Positions 31,351-41,584 of a DNA stretch of 64,000 bases are shown here, in pieces. Location: NCBI GenBank assembly GCA_021432635.1, contig MU270080.1:1-64000 (forward strand). The letters run 5' to 3'. The position numbers and the translations under genes were made by a program. Within the stretch, counting starts at the first letter, position 1. Every line of letters begins with the position of its first letter. This DNA comes from Thozetella sp. PMI_491. Taxonomy: Eukaryota > Ascomycota > Sordariomycetes > Chaetosphaeriales > Chaetosphaeriaceae. The notes below the pieces were generated by a model, which saw only the letters and a program-made list of their open reading frames with translations, had not been told where the DNA came from and did not search any database.

Positions 31351-33306
31351 ATGGTCGATCCAAACAGTGTGGGGGCCATTCTTGACCTGCTAGGGGCCCC
31401 TGGCAAGATTTTCGACGCAGTTCGCACTATCGATAGCCTGATCAAGAAGTTCAAAACAGCAAGCGAAGACATCCAGGACTTAGGAAGACAGCTCGCCTTT
31501 TTAAAGACCGAATTTACACTCGTTTCAGAATGGTGCGAGAAAGATCAATATACCTCGAAAGAAGTTGCCGAGCAGCTGAAGGTGGCAATTTTGGACTGTG
31601 TCAAGTTCATCGAGGATCTCGACCATCACGTGGAAAAACTGCTGGCTCGAGATTCGGTTCGCAACAGGGCCATCTTCGTCTTGTGGTCGGAGCCCGACAT
31701 TCAAAAGGCCCAGAAGCGCGCGGAAAGGCACTTGGCCAGGATATCTCGCGTAATAGCGCTCATCAAGCAGTATGGCTCTCCCCACGACCCGGATAGCCAA
31801 CCTGCGGGTCTTCGCTGGGTATGCAACGCTAATTATGTGCCACACAGAACCGCAGTACAAAATGAAACATCCGAGAAATACATCGACTCTGAACCAGACG
31901 CCAAAAACCCTCCCAGGTTCAGCAAGTATTGGAAGAACTTTAAATCTCCCAAAAGCCCTCGACCCAGGCCAGAACCGAGTCCCATTTTGACTATAACGCC
32001 CCCACCCGAGACCGCAGACGACGAGAGCACATATCCAACGGGGCAAGCCTACTTCTCGAGTCATCCACGAAGCCTTCCGTCAAGCCCAGTTGAAGAAAAG
32101 CCGCGAACACCAAGGCAGTCCCTGGATGGAAGAGCGGGGAAGCTAAAGCGACTTACATCTTCAAGCTCTCTTTGGCTAGCGTTTGAACACAATTTATCGG
32201 ACGACATGAAGCAGAAGAGAAGAACATTGGTCGATGCATGCAAGAACGGAAATTTGGAGCTGGTCAGAGCCCAACTGAAAGACCGAATATATATCAACGG
32301 TGGCCAGGACACCGGCGACAACCCCCTCCTTGCTGCGGTCCGAAGCCCCATAAACTCGACACAAATCGTCAAGTTACTCACAGAGGCCGGCGCCAAGGCC
32401 AACCTACGAGACAGCGATGGGAAGACACCGCTCTTCTATGCTCTCAAGAGGACCGATCCTGAGATGGCCAAACTGTTGATCGCAGCCGAAGCCGACGTGA
32501 ACTCTCCAGACTGGGCGTACACCGGTGATAAAGATAACGCAATCACGCCTCTATGCTACGTTGCTTCTCTCGGCAACGTGGGGCTTGCCCAAATACTTAT
32601 CGAGAAGGGAGCCAAGGTGAACTCAGCACGAAGCAAGATGCACCTACTCAACGGACAGGGGCTTGCCCCCATGCAACGGGCGCTTGGGCCTGGCATTGCC
32701 AGTGAGCTTACTGCACTTCATTTTGCCGCCGCACATGGATCCTCGGCCATGGTCGAACTCCTGAAAGCTAAAGGCGCCGACGTCTCTCCAACCTGCGACC
32801 ATGTGAAAGAGCGGCCGGCGAAGAATGAGGGAGGGGACAAGGAGAAGGACAAGTTAAAACGAAAGACCTGGAAAATCACGCCGCTTCATCTTGCCAACCG
32901 ATCGGCCGGTCAGGCTCTTCTCGACGCCGGTGCCAACCTATCCGCCATGGATAGCAAGGGGAGGCAGCTCATCCACTGGGCGGCTATGGCCCAGAGACCA
33001 GACGCTGTTGCCCTCGCGCTCGGCCACGGGGCCGAAGTTGACCACCGAGACGCTAAAATGGAAACTCCGCTGTCTCTTTTCTTCAAAAGACTGGCCAAGG
33101 AGAGATACTTCATGGAAGCAGGACCCTTGCACAACCAAGACCATCTAGAAGAAATCGTTTCAACTCTGCGGGAGCTCTTAGCGGCCAAAGCAAATACGCT
33201 TCTCATGGACGAGAAACACCTTGGAAAGCCTTGTCCTCTTCCGCCCCCGAGACGCCACAAGGGTAGCTGGACATGGAGGCAACAGATTTTGTTACTATCC
33301 CGATAG
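31351..33306 (+). CDS. Ankyrin-repeat protein with fungal STAND-type N-terminal helical domain
   Basis: A single 651-aa frame starts with ATG at 31351. Residues about 1-130 are all-helical and begin with AILDLLGAPGKIFDAVRTID, a pattern like the N-terminal domains seen on fungal NLR/STAND and related signalling proteins. A Pro/Ser-rich linker (about 170-265) follows. Ankyrin-type repeats run from about 290 to 585, e.g. TPLFYALKRTDPEMAKLLI, LTALHFAAAHGSSAMVELL and TPLHLANRSAGQALLDAGA. No NACHT or NB-ARC ATPase is present, so it is an ATPase-free relative or adaptor. The last 30 residues (PCPLPPPRRHKGSWTW...) look unlike the rest and may be read-through of a decayed or unspliced 3' end. A role in protein-protein recognition, perhaps nonself response, is inference. 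Confidence 0.82.
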   Translation: MVDPNSVGAILDLLGAPGKIFDAVRTIDSLIKKFKTASEDIQDLGRQLAFLKTEFTLVSEWCEKDQYTSKEVAEQLKVAILDCVKFIEDLDHHVEKLLARDSVRNRAIFVLWSEPDIQKAQKRAERHLARISRVIALIKQYGSPHDPDSQPAGLRWVCNANYVPHRTAVQNETSEKYIDSEPDAKNPPRFSKYWKNFKSPKSPRPRPEPSPILTITPPPETADDESTYPTGQAYFSSHPRSLPSSPVEEKPRTPRQSLDGRAGKLKRLTSSSSLWLAFEHNLSDDMKQKRRTLVDACKNGNLELVRAQLKDRIYINGGQDTGDNPLLAAVRSPINSTQIVKLLTEAGAKANLRDSDGKTPLFYALKRTDPEMAKLLIAAEADVNSPDWAYTGDKDNAITPLCYVASLGNVGLAQILIEKGAKVNSARSKMHLLNGQGLAPMQRALGPGIASELTALHFAAAHGSSAMVELLKAKGADVSPTCDHVKERPAKNEGGDKEKDKLKRKTWKITPLHLANRSAGQALLDAGANLSAMDSKGRQLIHWAAMAQRPDAVALALGHGAEVDHRDAKMETPLSLFFKRLAKERYFMEAGPLHNQDHLEEIVSTLRELLAAKANTLLMDEKHLGKPCPLPPPRRHKGSWTWRQQILLLSR

Positions 33307-34063
33307 TTTTGCAACTATCTTGGCTACTAAAAAGTACCTGTATGGGAGCTTAGGGCTTTACTGTATTATTAGGAAGTCGCGGCGCCAGTATTACAGCATC
33401 TAATAAAGACATTATACCCCACGTAAGATTCAGGATATCTAATATTTAATTTAAAGAAACCATTCCTTTCTATGCACCAATAGCACGCAGCGAAGTTGTT
33501 TGAGTCTATAGAACCCCTGCTCATACTAAAATTTCTTCAACCGTTGGTACTATGGCGTAACTCAAATCTGCTTAACTATCAGAATAGGGGCATAAGAATA
33601 CCAGCTACGGAACCCAGTCATTCCGCGCTTATTTTGACGCAAACCACCGTCTTTTCCGTCGTAAGCAGCAGCCAACGTTACTCCGTAAGGCAAGCGTGAC
33701 AAGTGCCGCCACCGACCGGTGACCACTTGACAGCGCGATGCCAAGACATAGACATGGCTATCAGTGGTCAGCCACAAGCCATGGCTGGCAGAAAGACATG
33801 GGTGAAAGAGCGCCTCTCTCGTATTCAGCCGTCTGTGTCTTGATAGGATAAGGGGACATGAACGGATAGCTCTTGGAAGTGCGAAATGAGATATTGGCAG
33901 ATTTCGAAGGTATAAGATTTGATGGACCTCCCGAAGCGAAGGTGAACTGGATTCCGACGAATATTCCTTTGGATAACGAATGCACCTACTGAATACCGGT
34001 CTCCCACAACCCTCGCTCTCTGGTATCCCTAGTCTCTCACAGTTCGTCAGCGTCAAATTCAGA
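33307..34063. other. Intergenic
   Basis: About 760 bases, AT-rich at the left. A 211-codon minus-strand frame (33562-34197) overlaps the secreted-protein gene and has no family resemblance. It probably holds the promoter of the small secreted protein. Confidence 0.4.
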
Positions 34064-34429
34064 ATGAGGTCGACACGCACGCTGCTAGCCTCTCTCTTGG
34101 CCCTAGCCCCTATCACCGCCTCAGCAACGGTTATTGACAAGCGAATTCTGTACATCGGGGAATTCTTAGCGAGCGCAGAAGCTGTCTGCCCCCTCACCTC
34201 GTGGGACCGCTACTTCTTTGCTTATGGCGCAGACAGCCCTGCTTGCAGAACCTTCCCCAACAATTTCGTCTACAAGGCTGTCGACATCGAGTTCTGGGAT
34301 CCACAATGCCTTCTCACTCTCTATCAAACCTTTGATTGCTCCGACCCCGGTATCGTTTCCGGTCCGGACTGCTGGTCACCCGAAGGCGGCATTGCAGGCT
34401 ACACAGTCACCTGTCCATACAGGACATGA
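34064..34429 (+). CDS. Small secreted six-cysteine protein (effector-like)
   Basis: An intronless 121-aa frame from ATG 34064. A clear signal peptide (RSTRTLLASLLALAPITASA) is followed by TVIDKR, where the Lys-Arg could be a Kex2-type processing site. The mature part of about 95 residues is rich in aromatic residues and has six cysteines in the contexts EAVCPL, SPACRT, DPQCLL, FDCSD, PDCWS and VTCPY, enough for three disulfides. The open frame extends further upstream, but only this ATG places the signal peptide at the N terminus. No family is recognised. Size, Cys content and isolation in a gene-poor stretch fit a candidate effector or antimicrobial-type protein (inference). Confidence 0.75.
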   Translation: MRSTRTLLASLLALAPITASATVIDKRILYIGEFLASAEAVCPLTSWDRYFFAYGADSPACRTFPNNFVYKAVDIEFWDPQCLLTLYQTFDCSDPGIVSGPDCWSPEGGIAGYTVTCPYRT

Positions 34430-35692
34430 GGGGTGATCGTTTGAGGTCCACTCCCAAATTGTATGGAGAGAGGTTACTGAATTATGAGTCTACAGCTCGT
34501 TTTCGCAAGTCAGATCCTGGTTGCATGCTGTCACTGTGGGAAATGGGATGGAAACATATCGGAGCAACCAGAGATTCTTGCTGCAGTCTTTCAGACTTAA
34601 CGTTAGGACGCAAGAAGTACGCCAGAATAGCTAAATGAGTTTAGTGGTTAATTACAGTTCCCTCGACGACTCGGTTCTTGTGTCAGTGAGGCTACATTTA
34701 CATGTTGCAGCGAATCTATGCAGCTCACCTGATTGGATGTTAAAGGTTAATAGCTTGATAATAATGATATACTTTACAACTAGACGTGCACCTCTTGCGA
34801 TCCCAAGCGAATATTAGAATCTCTAGTATCGGTCAAGACAGCTAGTTTTATAGACAACATTCACGTTAGAATCTTAGCGAATGTGCGTTCAGATGCTTCA
34901 TCCGGAACCGGGCAGCTCTACATGGCGAGTCTAGGGGAGCTGAAAACGGGATACCAGAGTGGCCTAGCGCTTCTCGGCACCCAGATGGGGTTAACGCTTG
35001 CTCGCCAAGTCTTACTGAAGTGGTCGGCCTGTTTAATCCCAACAGTCGCTCGTGTGATTGGTGAGCGTCCAGGAGCTATTGGAGAAAAGTTGAAGCGAGT
35101 TTTCCAAGTGGATAACGGGTCTCGGGGCATCAAGGTTCGACTTAACGATGATACGGCTAGGACGAAAGGGGAGCCTCGCAGCGAGGAAGTTTCGGTGTGC
35201 GGAGTATAAGGTCTTGTCGCCTCTGGAGAAACCGTCGGCTTAGACTTTGGAATCGCTACTAGGTCCTATCTAGGTTAGCAAGCTGCCCCTCCCTTTGTCG
35301 ACAAAAGTTCTGAAAGAGGAACAATGGTTCGTGAGCATCTTCTCGTCCGCTGCTAGTGTAGACATGAGAGGCAATATAGGGCGCTAGGCATCTTGTTGAG
35401 CTTCTTAAAAATTAACCGTTTATCCAAGGTGAAGGAGGTTATATAGTGCAAGTACAGAGCTCCGATGAGTGGATATCCGGTTAGGTGCGATATCGCCGAT
35501 TGGACTTAGGCATTGCGCAATCCAGAGCCACCCGCTCCTCATCTTGGCTTTCTCGATAGCAAAGTGCTCTGAACTGATAAGCCTTCGCTGGAGTCACATT
35601 GGGTCTTTGGAAAACACGAATAAGTACTACGGTATTATTTACCTTTATTCACCAAGGAAAAACGTATTTTTTTCCTTCTTTTAGAAGTCATT
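34430..35692. other. Intergenic
   Basis: 1.26 kb. A 108-codon plus-strand frame at 34883-35209 was examined; it has no recognisable domain and no supporting features, so it is not called. A T-rich leader precedes the nitroreductase start. Confidence 0.4.
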
Positions 35693-36523
35693 ATGGCCGA
35701 TATCAACTCCCTACTCCAAGCTCGCTACGGCCCCACTGCGGGCACCACCGGTGCCGCGTCGGCGAGCCTGAACCCGACGTTAGAGACTCTGCTGAGCCAC
35801 AAGTCAGTGCGAGCATTCGCGAAAGAGCCGCTTCCTGAAGGCGCGTTAGAAATCCTCATTGCGGCGGGTCAAAGCGCAGCGACGTCGTCGAACCTGCAGA
35901 CCTGGAGCGTAGTGGCGATCCAGGACGTGGAGCGCAAGGACAAGGCGGCCACGCTCTGCGCCAACCAGGACTTCATCCGGCACGCGCCCCTGTTTCTCGT
36001 CTTCTGCGCCGACCTCAGTCGCCTCAAGAAAGTCTCCGATCATCATCAGACGCCGGGCGAGGGGCTCGAGTATACAGAGATGTTCCTGATGGCCTCGCTC
36101 GACGCCGCGTTCGCCGCGCAGAACGTCACGGTCGCTGCAGAGTCGCTCGGCCTGGGCAACTGCTACGTGGGGGCCGCCCGTAACAACCCGCAGGAGCTCG
36201 GGGCCCTGCTTGGCCTGCCGGACCGCGTCGTCGCGCTGTTCGGGCTAGCTGTAGGCGTCCCGGATCCTGCGCGACCTGCCTCGATCAAGCCGCGGCTGCC
36301 GCAGAACGAGGTGCTGCACCTGGAGACATGGGATGATAGGGCCCAGAAGGAGCATATCGCAGCATACGACGAGGCGCTTGCGGCCTTCAACACAAAGGAG
36401 CAGCGGGCTGACGCGCCGGCGTGGACGCGCCGGTCCGCAGTCCGCGTGGCGACCGAGAAGTCGCTCACGGGTCGCCATATCTTCCGCCAGGTCTTGGCTG
36501 AGCGTGGATTCAGCCTACGGTAA
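35693..36523 (+). CDS. Nitroreductase / NADPH:FMN oxidoreductase family protein (NfsA/FRP-like)
   Basis: An intronless 276-aa gene. Family members use FMN and NAD(P)H to reduce nitro compounds, quinones or flavins; the natural substrate is unknown. The FMN-phosphate motif HKSVRAF is at about 36-42, SAATSSNLQTWSV at about 61-73, and LGLGNCYVGAARN at about 151-163, all typical of the NfsA/FRP group. The C-terminal stretch (LPQNEVLHLETWDD... with a helical end) is the usual extended arm. Codon usage is more GC-rich than in the surrounding intergenic DNA and the gene lacks introns. The group is best known from bacteria, so ancient transfer from bacteria is possible but not shown here. Confidence 0.9.
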   Translation: MADINSLLQARYGPTAGTTGAASASLNPTLETLLSHKSVRAFAKEPLPEGALEILIAAGQSAATSSNLQTWSVVAIQDVERKDKAATLCANQDFIRHAPLFLVFCADLSRLKKVSDHHQTPGEGLEYTEMFLMASLDAAFAAQNVTVAAESLGLGNCYVGAARNNPQELGALLGLPDRVVALFGLAVGVPDPARPASIKPRLPQNEVLHLETWDDRAQKEHIAAYDEALAAFNTKEQRADAPAWTRRSAVRVATEKSLTGRHIFRQVLAERGFSLR

Positions 36524-39500
36524 TGCCTAGACTAAAACGGACGCGAAGCGGAATTCGAATCACATCGGTCACCTCTTGGCGCAATGTAGAGTCTTCTGAG
36601 TTCCTAGATCGGGTATAGAAATATTACTGCCATCCAATGAAGATGAAATATACACGCTCGGTTGAGGGAATGTCACACACTCTCCATCCCATCAGGATTT
36701 TAACCCAATGAGACAAGGAAATCACGCACGGTATGTGCCTGTTAGCCAATGCAAGCCAAGGCCAACACCTAGTGAGGGACGGCCTGAGTTTCTCCTTCAT
36801 GTCCTGCTGCGCCGTTGAGACTTCGGCCCTCGCATATAGCGTTCCTTGGACACTCAGAACACTGCATATTGAAACGACGGGATCCTAATCCGTTACACAG
36901 CATAGAGGAGCATATAGGAGCTGGTGGTGAGTACTGTCAATATGCTTAGCAAGCTGGCGGGCTGTCTGCGACAATGTCACCCTCCTGTTTACGAACAAGC
37001 ATCGCCACGTTCAGCAAAGTAACTGTGCGACACCATCCTTCGAAGGCGTCCGCCATTACAATTCGCTGGAGTATCATTAAATGATCCGAACTCATAATCA
37101 CCGGGAACCCGTATTGGTGGCGCCGAGTCTACATTCATATAGTCTTGGCCACCAACGGGCTAGGCATGCGGGCTCGACCAAAGTGGCAAGGCTGCTGAAG
37201 TGTCTCCGGTACCCCGACCTTCTATTTCAGGTTCGTCGGGAAGACGTATTAGGCAACACACGGCGGTTCTTGGCTGCAGATGAGCCGTGGGCTGGGCAAC
37301 TATGCAACGCGGGCCCTGGTGTTAGCGAGTTCAGGAGCTCGTGTGGGTTTTCTTGACTTGGCTCGGTGGCAAGCTTCTTTCGAGGCCGGCGGGCGCAGGG
37401 CGCCACATAACTTGGAATAAACAAACTGCGCATTGGCAGGCCCCGGGATTATTACAAGCCAGCTCGCCAACATATTAAACAAGCTAGGATGGCAGATGCT
37501 GCCTCTCTGCTAAAGTAGAGTGGATGGTTATTACTCGGCTTGGCCCTCCCACTGGTATGGTGAGGATGCCCGCCAAGTAAAGAAAAAGGAGTGTCGACCG
37601 GCTCGAACTCTCTATTTATCCGTGATGCAGACATTTAAACCGCCTTGGCCGGGGGTGAGGGATCGGGCGCGTGAGCAGTTCGGTGTAAGCCCACGTGGGG
37701 AGAATGGGATCCCATCAAACGTCGCTGTGTCACTCGTGAAACCACGCCTGCGAAATGGACTAAATTCCCACCGGCTGGCTGGCCCAGAGGCGCGGGTGGT
37801 GCTGGGATGGTCGCGCCTCTGATTGGGGCGGTTCGGCCTTGTTTGATGGCTGACACCCTTGTATGCACTATCCGGTCCCGAGCAGCTGGGCTCCGTGCTG
37901 CCGAACGACTTTGCCATGCACTTCGTGTACAGCTTCCGAAGGGTCACTCGTCACTTCTGCCTCGTCCAGCGGTCTACCCCCCCGGCTAACTGCCATAGAC
38001 TGCCACCGCTAGCGCTGTAAGCCCTAACGCTGGCCTGAACGGGCGAGCCGGTGCATCTGCATTGCACTACTGTGCTGCACCCAAGTCACAGCAGCAGCGG
38101 GGCGAATGTTCCATCCAGTGGACGATCTGTTTTTAATTTACCTAGCCGCAACACTATCGATCGGGCCAGCTCGCTTTCCAAATTGTCTGCATATCTGGGG
38201 TCCGTCGCTAACGAACGACGGTGTCAATGCATGTTTGTTGTAGCGAGATGGCGAGCCCGTCATCCGGCTCGGCGGTGCAGGCAGGAAGGCGGGCGGGCGA
38301 CCAGACCGTCTTGCCCTCCTCCCTCGCCCTTTTTCCGTGCGCCCGCGTGCGAGAAGCGAGGGTTCGTCGATGTCGATCCACGGCGCACCGCAGTAGGCGA
38401 GCCTTCGGCGTGCGCGAATTATATCGCTTCCTGGCTCGCTATGTGTTGCACCCCTCGCAGGCCTCACAGCCCACAGGCCTCGCGGGCGTCGGCGAGCATC
38501 CAAACTGGAAACGGCACGTCGCTTAGCACGGCGCAGGCGGCGCCACAGCACGGAAAACGAGGAAACGGTCGCCTGACTTCGGGCCGTTGGAGGACAGGCG
38601 GACGGCGCGGGCCCTATCAAAGCACGGTGGGAGGATGCAGCTAACGGAACAGTTTTGGGTCGAGCCGCCTTGGCGGCTGGGGGGGAGTGTGGTCGTGTCG
38701 TGTTTGCCGCCAGCCGCATGGGGCCCCGTCCTACCCCGGACACCTCTCCCAGGCACCCGGTCAGGCATGATTGTTGTAATAAGCTTAGCCGTCCCCGCTG
38801 TTGGGGGGGCCTTCGGGCGCCGCCGAGCAGGCCGAAACCAGGGAACCGGGGGGGAAATTACGTTTCGGGCTTTTTTTTTCCTGTCTCTTTTTTTCCCTAC
38901 GCAAGTTCTTCTCCCCTCCCTCCCCTTTCCCCGTCTGCCGGCGGGACCCCGTGGAGATGGTCTCCCCCCTGCGGGTCCCACGGCTGGGGCCCCGAGTATG
39001 CTCCCGAAAGAGGCAGGTCTGGACGTGCGGAGACTCAGCACCAAGCGGGTGTGTAGGATCACACGGAACACCACAGTTTTCTGCTCTTGCTCGACGCGCC
39101 CGTACCCAGCCGTTGTTCCATTGTGGCGGCCCCCATGCCAGCGCCTGTGGTTGGCTGCGGGGAACCTCGCGGAACAGGCTCGGTTCCGTGGAGCAGAGCT
39201 CCTATTCTAGCTTTAGCAGCCCTCTGATCTGTCTGCGCGTTGTTACCCCGCATCTGTAGAGCCCCGGCACTGCATGGCAATGTGTGTTTTTGGCGTTCCT
39301 TCTAGATCACTCGGCCATCCCTGGCAGCCTCCGGGCCCCCCTTGTAAAACCTTGTAAACATGACTAACCGGACGGCAGTCCCGCCAGTTCTGGTTGCGCC
39401 GCTGAGAAGGGGAGGAGGGGGTGACATCTTGGCAAGCTTAGGCCCGGGCGGCCTGGGCGCATGGCAGATCTGCAGGGCAACGCTGCGAGGTAGCAGCGAT

Positions 39501-39640
39501 AAAGAGACATGAGCTCCCCGGCGGCCGTTCTGTCCTCCTCGTTCTCGAGAGCACCCGCCCAGCGCAAGCCTCTTGCTGTGTCTAGGCATACCCGATAGCA
39601 GCGCTTCCGAGACAAACCGCAGCAACCCAGGACAGCAATC
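36524..39640. other. Gene-poor, GC-rich intergenic region (3.1 kb) with transporter promoter
   Basis: Many overlapping open frames of 60-200 codons are present, but all show low-complexity, Arg/Pro/Ser-rich translations without motifs, as expected from GC-rich noncoding DNA. No RNA gene or transposon recognised. The right part contains a C/T-rich tract and G/C-rich blocks that fit a strong promoter for the sugar transporter. Confidence 0.5.
38871..38932 (+). promoter_or_regulatory. Pyrimidine-rich tract upstream of sugar transporter
   Basis: A run dominated by C and T, about 700 bases before the transporter ATG. C/T-rich boxes of this kind are common in promoters of highly expressed fungal genes; its role here is inferred. 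Confidence 0.35.
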
Positions 39641-41584
39641 ATGGGTGTTTCTGCTGCCGAGACGGGCAAGTCGGATCCCATCTTGACCCGGCTCGCCGCC
39701 GAGGACAAGGTTGGGTTCTGGAAAAAGCCAAACCTCCTCGCCCTCTATCTCCTCCTGTTCCCGACATGCATGGGCATCGAGTTGACGTCGGGCTTCGACT
39801 CGCAAATGATCAACGCGCTGCAGATCGTTCCGTACTGGAAGAAATGTGGGTTCCACGCGGCCACGACTGCGAGGTAACCTCAGGCCGGCTAACCCGCGAG
39901 ATGCAGACTTCGGCGGCCCGACCGAGACCCTCGCCCCTGAGCTCAAGGGTATCATTGCGGCCGCTTATGCTCTTGGTGCTATCGTCTCGCTCCCTATCGC
40001 ACCCGTGGTCAACGAAAGGCTCGGTCGTCGCTGGGCTATCTTTATCGGCTCGGCTATCCAGTGCATTGGCGCCATCCTCCAAGGCTTTGCGCAGAACGGT
40101 GAGTGCGATGTGTATACCTCGGCGCTGTGCGCATTCTCTAACGGGCGTTTCTCTTTATAGCGGCTATGTACATTATTGCCCGTATGATTCTCGGTTTCGG
40201 TATTCCCATGTGCATCATCGCCGGCTCCTCATTGATCGGAGAGCTTGCCTACCCGAAGGAGCGTCCTGTGTTGACCTCACTCTTCAATGTCTCCTTCTTC
40301 CCCGGCTCTATCATCGCCGCTGGCATTACTTTCGCGACCAACAACATTCAGAGCGATTGGGCGTGGCGCATCCCGTCGCTTCTGCAGCTTTGCCCCTCCG
40401 TCATGCAGATGGCCTTGATTTTGTAAATAATCCTCTTTGCTCACAGGGTGCTTTGACTATTGGGAACCAGAAATTTTTACTAATACCTGGAATGCAGCTT
40501 CCTCCCCGAAAGTCCTCGTTGGCTCGTGAAGAAGGACCGCTACGACGAGGCCGAGGATATTCTCATCAAGTACCACGCCGAGGGCGACCGCGAGTCGGAG
40601 TTCGTCAAGGCCGAGATGGCGCAAATCCGCTCCACCATCAAGCTTGAGCTGGAGACCACGAAGAGCTCCTGGATGGACCTCGTCCGCAAGAAGGGCATGC
40701 GTCGCCGCCTCCTCGTGTCGTCCTTCCTCGGCTTGTTCACTCAATGGAGCGGCAATACTCTTATCAGCTACTACCTCGGCGACCTGCTCAAGCTGATCGG
40801 CTACACCGAGTCCACCTTCGTGCAGAAGATCAACCTGTCCATTTCATGCAACAACCTGTTCTGGGCTGTGATAGTCTCCCTCCTCGTCCTCAGGGTTAGG
40901 AGGCGTGTCATGTACCTAGCTTGCACTGCCAGTCTCTTGGTTGTGTACATTTCCTGGACCATCGCCATGGAGAAGGCTGAGACGGGAATCAAGACCAAGG
41001 TTCCGAACAATTCCGCCAACATCGCGGTGCTCTTCTTCATCTACGCATACTCGCCGTGCTACAACATCGGCTACAACTCCCTGACTTACAGTATGTTCTC
41101 CCTTTCTCCATAAGACGCAAATGTGAGCCCTACTAATGCTCCTGTAGCCTACCTGGTCGAGCTCTGGCCCTTCGCCGAGCGCAGCTACGGAATCGCGGCC
41201 TTCCAGTTCTGGGGCCGTGGCGCCAGTTTCTTCACAACCTTTGTCAACCCGATCGGCATGGACAACGTTGGATGGAAGTACCTCATCTCCTACTGCTGCT
41301 GGCTGGGCTTCGAGAACGTGTTTGTCTACTTCTACTTCCCCGAGACCTACGGCCGTACCCTTGAGGAGTTGGCCTTCCGTGAGTGCTCCCCTTTCCCATA
41401 GTGTGCAGAAAAAGAAAAAAAGAAAAGAAAACAGGAATAGGCCGCTGACACTATCACAGTCTTTGAGGACAAGGCTCTAGCAGATGAGGCGGTCGCGGCC
41501 GTCCAGAAGACGCTCGACCACAACACGGCACCTGAGGTCCAAAGCAAGGAGAAGACCGTCCCCGACGTCCAGACCATCGCTTGA
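39641..41584 (+). CDS. MFS sugar transporter (hexose/lactose permease-like)
   Basis: Six exons, 39641-39845, 39907-40098, 40161-40422, 40498-41090, 41148-41378 and 41460-41584, all in phase, give 535 aa. It is a plasma-membrane sugar:proton symporter family member; the substrate is unknown, with lactose/cellobiose permease-like proteins being the closest type. Signatures: GFDSQMINALQ in helix 1 followed by VPYWKKYF across intron 1, NERLGRRW after helix 2, LPESPRWLVKK across intron 3, and PETYGRTLEEL at the C-terminal end. Donors are GTGGGT, GTGAGT, GTAAAT, GTATGT and GTGAGT. The C-terminal tail is hydrophilic. It has the densest intron structure in the window. It may feed on sugars released from plant polymers, in line with the tannase-family gene. 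Confidence 0.94.

Noticed and set aside
34883-35209. 108-codon plus-strand open frame
   Set aside because: Contains some plausible segments but no signal peptide, domain, promoter element or supporting context.
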